The position numbers and the translations under genes are program-made. Positions 1-25,616 of a DNA stretch of 25,616 nucleotides are shown here, in pieces; the first letter of the stretch is position 1; every line of letters begins with the position of its first letter. This DNA is from Chromera velia (taxonomy: Eukaryota; Sar; Chromeraceae). A model generated the notes under the pieces. It saw nothing but the letters and a program-made list of their open reading frames with translations. It was not told the origin of the DNA and made no database searches. The stretch is from positions 15,517 through 41,132 of the forward strand of contig JAHBMJ010000307.1 of assembly GCA_018398765.1 (NCBI GenBank), read 5' to 3'.

Positions 1-62
1 AAGGAAGAAGAAGAAGCATACAGTCTGTCTGTATGTATGTGTGCATGAGCGCGGGTGTGCAG

Positions 63-18853
<18,791 letters not shown>

Positions 18854-19682
18854 TTCAGGTAACAAGGAAAGCTCATATTATCAGAGATCCGACTGTAAAT
18901 CCGCTGTGATGGCGCTATTATTTACCATGAAGTATTGTGCAGTCTACCGTGAAGTCTCGCCTTTTCTTACTTTTTCTTATGATTCTTTGAATATTTCTAT
19001 AAAATTTTCAAAGAGACTGGTAAAGAATCTTTAAAATTTGGTCTTAGAAACGCATTAACTTTCATTAAGAAATCATTTTTTTTATGTTTTTTTTTTATTA
19101 TGCATCTTCTATAGAATAAAATAGAATATGATAGGATTTATATCTAGATTTATATTTTAGATGCCTCCCGCGGCCCACTGCCTAGAAATGGCTTATATTA
19201 TTGGTAGCTTCAGTCAGTGTTGAGAGCAGCCAACATCAGCCAACTATTCAGAAGGATTAAGAAGGATGAATCGATTGATTACTTATGTATACTTGTGTAT
19301 GAGATTTGTATTATTCCAATAAAAAATCGCAACTGTTAAAGTTACGGTTTCTCTCACACAAGTTGTAACAACGGGAATCCAAAATGAATTTTAATTACAG
19401 TTTTTGGTGTGTAGAATCTAACAAGATACAGCTATCTGTGTACCTCTGTGTACCTCTATGTATTACATAGTATTACATATCTTCATACCCTGGGAATGAT
19501 CCAGGGAATCATGGGAGTAAGCGTTTAATCTAGTTCAATCGTTTTATTTTTTTTTCAAAACTATTCTGTATGCTCTGTAAGGCTCTGTTTGTTTTCTAAG
19601 ATCAGGAGTGGCAGCCTTTGCAATGTTTGCATATGTTTTTTTTTTTTTTTGCATGTCTGCTGCTCATCATATGCAAAAGCTT
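18854..19682. other. AT-rich intergenic stretch, probable PI4KA 3' UTR plus unassigned DNA
   Basis: No convincing reading frame occurs here. Composition shifts sharply to AT-rich compared with both flanks, with poly-T runs near 19077-19098 and 19548. Possible polyadenylation signals AATAAA lie at 19115-19120 and 19318-19323. Short local duplications occur near 19434-19480 (gtgtacctct twice, then tattacatag and tattacatat). The stretch could be 3' UTR, an old inserted element or spacer; the sequence does not decide. Confidence 0.6.
19115..19120 (+). terminator. Possible polyadenylation signal for PI4KA
   Basis: An AATAAA lies about 260 bases past the stop codon in AT-rich DNA; a second one at 19318 is an equally good candidate. 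Only the hexamers support this. Confidence 0.3.
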
Positions 19683-19850
19683 AGGCACTGGCAGGTACCT
19701 ACAGGTACCCCGGCCGCGACGCCCCCGCGGCCCCCCGCGGCCCCGGCTCAGCTCAAGCGCGCGCTCGCGCGCATCGTATAGCCGTGGCAGCTGCACAGCA
19801 GCTAGTGCAATGCTAGTGCAGCTGATTCAGCTGCACTTTCGATAGAGCTG
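19683..19850. repeat. GC-rich island with nested inverted repeats
   Basis: A KpnI-type palindrome pair (ggtacctacaggtacc) near 19693 is followed by ccgcggcccc in two copies and a gcgcgcgctcgcgcgc alternating purine-pyrimidine tract. Then CAGCTGCAC (19788-19796), GTGCAGCTG (19816-19824) and CAGCTGCAC (19828-19836) form three alternating 9-base arms that can fold into two competing hairpins. The island sits between AT-rich sequence and the upstream region of the next gene. Its role is unknown. Confidence 0.8.
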
Positions 19851-20202
19851 CGAAAAAAACATATTTGGGCCAAACATGGATCAACTGGGCAGTTTTCCTG
19901 TGTTTTCCTTGGAATCATGTTTCTCAGAAGCTCGAGAAGTGGTTTGGATGGAGTCCAGAGCCGTCCGGAGAGGGGCGATTTCTTCGGAAAGTGAAAAGGA
20001 TTACGGAGAAGGCTTCTTGAAGCTGCAATTGACCATTTGGCAAGCAGAGACGAGAATGTGCCCACAAGAAGTTCCGAAAGCCCGCGGTTCATCTCCACAC
20101 TGAGCAGGACATCAGCGCCTTGACTTTGGCCATTACGTGTCTTTTCTCTGTACTGATTCTTTTTACGGCCCTCAACTTGCGTCTGTAGAGACCCTTGGAC
20201 TT

Positions 20203-20208
20203 TATAAA
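20203..20208 (+). promoter_or_regulatory. Possible TATA-like element upstream of the MAP kinase gene
   Basis: TATAAA lies in the context ctttataaatc about 200 bases before the kinase ATG. The region 19851-20405 has no convincing gene and presumably holds promoter and 5' UTR. The assignment rests on motif and position only. Confidence 0.25.
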
Positions 20209-20405
20209 TCTGAAAATTGGGTCGGGGTTGGCAAGAGAAGAACGTGCGAGTCAACTTTATACTCCTCCAAGAGACTCTGTTCAAAGCGAAGCCCACCAGT
20301 CATCGTGACTCATCATCCACAGTGGCACCTGTCTAAAGAACCAATCACATCAAGCAAAACAAACACACGGTCAAATCTTTCAGAAAAGCAAAGAAAAAGA
20401 AAAGG

Positions 20406-22128
20406 ATGGAGGGGGCTCAGACTGAAATCAGCCAAACCTCCTACCTCCCCGTGAGGCAGTACTTTGAGGCGACTCTTCAGGGTTCCAAGTTTGTGATCGA
20501 GGACAATTTCCGCCCCATCCGCACCATCGGACGCGGTTCCTACGGCACAGTGTGTGTGGTCCAGAACACCCGTGACAGGTCCCTGAGTGCCCTGAAGAGG
20601 ATGGATCACGCGCTCGAAAACGGAGTCATTGCCAAGAGAACCCTCAGGGAGGTGCGCATCCTCAGATTTTTGAATGGCAGACACGAGAACTTGCTGGACA
20701 TCGAGGATGTCTACTGTTCGGGTCAGTCGATCGGCCTGCATTGCTCAAAGTCTCACCATCCTGCTCTGCGTTTCCCCGATGTGCAAAATGTGAGGTGTGG
20801 ACGTGTTCCTGCTTCCTTTAGCGGAGAAGAAAACTAAAGGGAAGATGTTTCCAACACCCATGCGTGGGACCTCCCCATTTTCACGGTGCGAAATCACTCA
20901 ATAAAACATGAAGAGAGAGTGAGAGAGAGAAAATGAGGCAAATGCTGCAGGGAAATGAAGTTTGATCCAGTGACAAAAGTGCGTGGGTTGTTTTGCTGGC
21001 AGAGACCTTGTCTACCGATGCTGCTTTCTTTCCTGCTTGGATTCTGAAGTACAAATTCACAGGCATCCTCACAAATGCATAGACGGCAGTTGACATGCGC
21101 ATACAGAGGGAAAGGGGGGGGGTGGGGGGAGATGCAGAAAGGCACTGAGACAGGACAACGGATACGGAGGGAAAGACAGAAAGAGGAGTAACTAAGAACA
21201 CACTAGACGAACCAACCTAGACGAAAACAGGTATGGAGTGGGTCGTTGGCTGTCAGAGGAAGTGTTTTGAGCGGGTCTCTGAGGTAGATAGTTCGTACCA
21301 ATCGTACCGATAAGAGATCCATGCTGTGACATTTCTGCAGGCGGGGACGCAGCTACGTACACGGAAGTGTACATGCGCTCTGCGATGATGCCGACAGATC
21401 TCCACTCTGTGCTGGCAACGCGCCAACCGCTGTCAGAAGACCATCACCGATTCTTTATGTTCCAACTCCTGTCGGCTTTGGACTTTCTGCACAAAGCCAG
21501 GGTCCTCCATCGAGACGTCAAGCCCCGCAACATCCTCCTGAATCAGGAGTGCGATCTGAAGTTGTGCGACTTCGGTCTTGCTCGTACGCTTCCTTGGAGA
21601 GACCCTGAATCCGCCCCGATCCCCAACACCAGAACAAGAGCAGAAGTCGACGCACCCCCTCCCTATTCGCCCGCAGCGTCACCGGCTCCACAAATTGGGG
21701 GAGGTCGCGTGCCTCCTTCCCGTGCTCCGGCCCTCGCACCACAGGGGGAATTGAATCTGCCCCAAGGGGGCCACGATCAGCAGGGGGGGATGACGTCGCA
21801 CGTTGCCACCAGGTGGTACAGGGCACCTGAACTCCTCTGGTGCGCAGAGGAGTATGACGGTGGTGTGGATGTTTGGGCGGCCGGGTGCGTGCTTGCGGAG
21901 ATGCTTGGGGGTGGTGAGGTCCTCTTCGCAGGCAGAGACAGTGGAGAGCAGCTTGAGCAGATCGTTGAACTGCTCGGCATGCCTCCCGATGGCCTTTTGG
22001 ATGAAATTCCCGCAGGCCCTCTGCACTTCATGAGAAGAGTCGCAGAGAGACGCGACAGGAACCGAAGGGCTGGGGAGGGACAGGGGGAGCCTGGTGAGAC
22101 TCGGAGCGTTGTGGAAATTCTACGGTCA

Positions 22129-22176
<48 letters not shown>

Positions 22177-22650
22177 TGTGTGTGCGTCCACAGAGAGAGA
22201 GAGAGAGAGAGAGACTGCATGTCTGGATCCAGCAATCTTTTCTGCTCGCTCCAATTGTTTGCGCCTCGCTTGCTCAAGTCATCACATGTCGACTGAAGGT
22301 CACCGTCGTCGCCAACGCAACGCGACCAAGTTGCGGATCGATTTTGCACTTTTCTTTTGCATGCTGGAGTTGGCGTAACTGTTTTCGCCTCTGCGTCCCT
22401 CCCTTGCTCTCCGAAAAGTCTGTCCTGTCGGGCATGTAGAACGCACGCAAGCTCTGTCCGCGTATATATGTGAAAGATTCCTTTCTTCTGTTCTCAGTAC
22501 GTGTGCACACAGTGGGTCGCAAGAGAGTTGCTTCACTCATTCCGTTCTGGTCGGCACAGAATGTCTTTTCTTTGGATTTTGTTTCTTTTGTTGCTTGCTT
22601 GCCTGCTTTCTTTCTTTCTTTCTTTCTCTCTCTCTCTCTCTCTCTCTCCC

Positions 22651-22686
<36 letters not shown>

Positions 22687-23633
22687 GTGCTTCCTCTCTT
22701 TCGGTCTCACTTTCTTCTTTCTTTGTTCCTTGCTCTCTTTTTTTCTCTTTCTCCTCTTGCAGGGAGAAGTTTCCAACGGCTTCGGACAGCTGTCTGGAAC
22801 TTTTGGCCCGAATGCTTTCCGTCCACCCCTCCCTGCGTCCCTCTGCCGCCGCCTGCCTGGACAGCCCCTGGTTCCAAGACAGCCTGGCCGAGTCAGAAGA
22901 CGATGGAGGGGTGGGGGGAAGTTCTCCAGAAGACGGAGAAGGAGACGCGGTGATGGGTGCAGGTTGGGAGGAGGAAACCCGCCACTCCCCCCATCTGCCT
23001 CCCCGAGACCTGTCCGCTGAAACCACCGACACCGCCACTGAAGAGTCCAACCGCACCGTGATTCACCACGGCACTCACATGCCGTTGGATTCCGAACCCC
23101 ACGCGACCCTCAGCCACCTGATGCCTAAGGAGGCCTTTGCATTTGAGCGAGTGTCCGGCTGCCACCCTTCATCGATGCGCGTCTTCCGACGAGAGCTGCT
23201 CAAAGAGCAGGCACAGTGGAATCGTCGAGAGGAAGATAGTACCGCGTTGGGACTGCAGGAGAGGGAGACGGAGACAGAGAGGGAAGACACCATCGAAGCT
23301 TCAGTGATCTCCAGCCCCTCCACCGCTCGCTGTACCCCCTCCACCCCCCCCAGCACGCTGGAGCATTCTCCTTCGCACCCACCCAATGCAGACTCTCTGC
23401 AGGATATGCCTGTCGGCTCTGCAGTTGTGGGCGCAGATGCTGGGGTCGGAATGGGAACTAGTGAGGGGGTTGGGGTGTCCTCTGTGCCCGGAGATGCCCT
23501 CGGGGGGATGAGAATCGACGCTGTGATGGGAGAACCGGACGGAAATGCTCAGTTTTCAGGTGCAGCGGCGGCAGCAGAAGTGCTCCGCAGAGTCTCTGCG
23601 ATGATGGGGGGGGTGCAAGAAGAATCCACATGA
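20406..23633 (+). CDS. MAPK2: MAP kinase with Thr-Ser-His activation motif (apicomplexan MAPK2-like), 3 exons, 656 aa
   Basis: This is a CMGC-group Ser/Thr protein kinase. Exons are 20406-20721, 21341-22124 and 22763-23633; phases 1 and 2 match across both introns. The ATG has A at -3 and G at +4, and an in-frame TAA lies upstream at 20334. Visible motifs are the Gly-rich loop GRGSYGTV (42-49), ATP lysine K64 in ALKRM, alpha-C glutamate E82 in RTLREVRIL, catalytic HRDVKPRN (162-169), DFG (182-184), activation TSH (257-259), VATRWYRAPE (260-269) and DVWAAGC, with HPSLRPSAAACL (388-399) closing the fold. All catalytic residues are present. TSH replaces the usual TxY, as in Plasmodium MAPK2. About 55 extra Pro/Ala/Gly-rich residues lie between DFG and TSH. 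A tail of about 250 residues follows the kinase domain; its first part (FQDSLAESEDD) is acidic, like a MAPK common-docking region. MAP kinase identity is secure; MAPK2 orthology is inferred mainly from TSH. Confidence 0.93.
22132..22214. repeat. (CT)n(GT)n...(AG)n array in MAP kinase intron 2
   Basis: A CT run to 22159, a GT run to 22184, then an AG run at 22192-22214. The CT and AG blocks are complementary and about 23 bases or longer, so the transcript could form a hairpin with the GT run as loop. It begins seven bases after the exon 2 donor at 22125. Confidence 0.95.
22605..22686. repeat. (CTTT)n(CT)n pyrimidine tract in MAP kinase intron 2
   Basis: About 80 bases of CTTT then CT with CCT interruptions. 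Pyrimidine-rich sequence continues to the exon 3 acceptor at 22762, so it extends the polypyrimidine tract. Confidence 0.94.
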
Positions 23634-25078
23634 ATGAACAGATGAACAAGCAAGAGAGAGGCAGTCTGTATGTATGTTTAAAAATTCCGGCAATGGCGAT
23701 TGAAGGGTGCAAGTACTGACCGTGACAAGTAGACAACACGAACTGTCAATTGTTTTTGTTCAATTGTTTTTGTCTCATTTCTCGACCATCATAATGTGAG
23801 AGCGTGCAAAAGTGCGAACGGATTCCCTCATTTTCTTTCTTAAAGGTGATTCTACTTACAAGACAGAGTGTCAACAATAGAAGGATTCGAGTCGAGAGAA
23901 GTGAACGAAGATATGCTTCTTTTTAGCTGGCTGGGATGGTGGCCCCTCAGTAAGGGCACTTACGAGCCCCTGTATGCCTACTGGTATGTCTGACTTGTGG
24001 TGGCAGAGAGAGGTATTCGTGTGCACCTCTGCCGGTTGGTATGGAGAGAGCGTCGGTCGTTTTTGTGTTGCTCTCTCTCTCTCATCAAAAGAGGCGGGGA
24101 GAACAGAAGTGCGACCTTGCCGTAATTTGAAGGTACATTCATTATTCTTTCTCCGTCCTCTTGGTCGTTTCTTTTTGAAAGTGCATCGGGGTGGGTGAGA
24201 CGACAGATCCTGTTCACGTCTCCTCTCTCTGACATTTTATCTCTGTCTGTTTGCCTTCACTATTTTTTTGTTTCTCGTCTCAACCGACACTCGATCGCCG
24301 TCCTTGATACTTCTCTCCTCCCTTTTTGTTTCGTCCGATTTCATTCATCATGTCTTCGTCCACCCCTGACTGCATGCATTCTCCCTCCCTCCGCATGCTC
24401 TTTTCAATCCTGCATGACTTGTCTGTCTTCTTCTCCGGCTTTCTGAAAAACAGGGCTCCAGGCCAAGTCGATGGATGGAGTTGAAGAAGAAACTTTGAAG
24501 CAGACTGTCATACACCCGTCCAACCAAACGCCTGTTGCTGCTGCGACTTGATCCTCTTCTGTTCCCTCAGATGATGGGGTTGAACAAGAAGATGCAGAAG
24601 GAGAAACTTCCTTCAATCGTCACGTCCCCTTTCTGTTACATAGCAGAGAAGCAGAGTCGACAATTTAAACTGCCACTTCCCTCTTCCTTTCTTCTCCGTC
24701 AAGAGAGAAGGAGAAAGGGAAAAGTTTTGAATCGTGATCATCATCTATGCACTGTCTGACAAAAGAGGTTTACACGTAAAGATCAGTTCACCTACCTGCA
24801 TGCTCTGAGCTGTCTTCATTTCGTTTGGCGGTGCTCCTCTCCGTTGTTTTCAAGGAAAGAAGAGCCGTCAATAAATCGCGCAGCTTGTCTGTCAGTCTCA
24901 AAGCCCTTTATGTGTTCGGTCTGTCGAGCATCGTTCTTCTCGTCCAGAAATAGAACGGTCTCTTTTCCAGCCTCTTTAGAAGCTGTCAGGACATCCTCTC
25001 TCAGCCCTCTTGCCCCTTCCTCATTCCCTTCCTTCTTTCTCGGCTCCCTCGTCCTCTTCTTCCTCTTATGCATGCTAG
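23634..25078. other. Downstream region without a confident gene
   Basis: No frame here combines length, coding-like composition and splice sites. Weak hints on + are an ATG-initiated 42-codon frame at 24350 and an acceptor-like ccctcag at 24569 with an open frame behind it. On - there is a gcag|gtaggt donor-like site (reverse complement near 24790-24801) behind a short open frame reading LTDKLRDLLTALLSLK. None could be linked into a consistent gene. It presumably includes the MAP kinase 3' UTR. Confidence 0.5.
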
Positions 25079-25581
25079 AGGGAACTTCGAGCCCCTGTAG
25101 GCTCGGATTCGGTTTTTGACCTCAACCCTCAGTGCGTCTATCTGTCTCAACCTGAACCCTCCTCAGAGATCGAGTGAGTCTCTTACTTCGTGGTTGTATG
25201 GCCTCATGTTGTACGTGTAATGCTGCTGCTGTTGAACGAGAAGAGACATACAACAGAAAGAACCCACGGAAGGGCTGGAGATCGGCACGCGGTCGGTGCG
25301 AGAGGCCGATAAGACAATCACTTTTAGAGTCGGAGACCAACGAAGGAAACAAACGGAAAGGAAAGCTTCGGGTCACTGCTGCCGGTCTTCTTCGGTTGAG
25401 AGCCGATGGAACCCTGATTCCATTCCTTCAAAGTATGACTCAGAAACAAGGAAAGAAAGAAAGAAAGAAGGAACAAAAAGATGTTGTAGGCTTCTTGTCT
25501 CTCCTGTTCATGGTCTCCATTCTTATTTTCCTCAGGAGATTTGTTTTGGGCGGGCCTAGCTCACCATACAGCAAATATTGA
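25079..25581 (+). CDS. Two candidate terminal exons of a possible third gene
   Basis: Candidate exon 25079-25173 follows a long polypyrimidine stretch ending gctag and is closed by a consensus gtgagt donor. It reads RELRAPVGSDSVFDLNPQ then CVYLSQPEPSSEIE. Candidate exon 25536-25581 follows ttattttcctcag and continues in phase 2 to RFVLGGPSSPYSKY and TGA. Both acceptors, the donor and the phase agree, but the peptide is short and resembles no family I know, and no upstream exons could be fixed. It may be a real 3' end of an unrecognised gene or a chance combination. Confidence 0.25.
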
Positions 25582-25616
25582 TGGATATGCAAACATGAAA
25601 GAAACAGCCCCGGGGG

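Noticed and set aside
19802-20296. 164-codon minus-strand open frame upstream of the MAP kinase
   Set aside because: No recognisable domain, no splice or start context, and it covers the presumed promoter and the palindromic island. Its length alone is not enough.

Overview
The window looks like nuclear DNA of an intron-rich alveolate. A chromerid such as Chromera velia is the best guess, but this is an inference. The support is a gene with 27 or more exons, uniform GT-AG introns of about 100-1000 bases full of di- and tetranucleotide microsatellites, long disordered inserts in conserved enzymes, and a MAP kinase with the Thr-Ser-His activation motif known from the apicomplexan MAPK2 family. 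The GT-AG introns argue against a dinoflagellate. Nothing prokaryotic (operons, Shine-Dalgarno sites, IS elements) is visible.

All well-supported coding sequence is on the + strand. Positions 63-18853 hold a type III phosphatidylinositol 4-kinase alpha (PI4KA/Stt4) gene, possibly cut by the left edge. I rebuilt 27 exons in which every intron is GT-AG and every junction keeps frame; they total 7053 coding bases (2350 residues plus stop). Exons 1-13 encode the N-terminal scaffold, 14-17 the PIK helical domain, 18-20 the start of the kinase N-lobe with an insertion of about 590 residues, and 21-27 the catalytic core ending at the canonical C-terminus.

Positions 18854-20405 are intergenic: an AT-rich stretch, then a short GC-rich island with inverted repeats, then the presumed promoter of the next gene. 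Positions 20406-23633 hold a three-exon MAP kinase of 656 residues with a Thr-Ser-His activation motif, a Pro-rich activation-loop insert and a long C-terminal tail. Positions 23634-25616 contain no confident gene, only two well-spliced candidate exons of a possible third + strand gene.

The two main genes both encode signalling kinases: one makes PI4P, presumably at the plasma membrane, and the other is a protein kinase. Nothing in the sequence links them functionally. The most unusual feature is a 74-base tandem array in PI4KA intron 21. Each unit copies the 3' splice site plus the first bases of exon 22, giving a ladder of decoy acceptors or potential 9-base microexons. A smaller acceptor duplication precedes exon 19, and several other splice sites are embedded in microsatellites.
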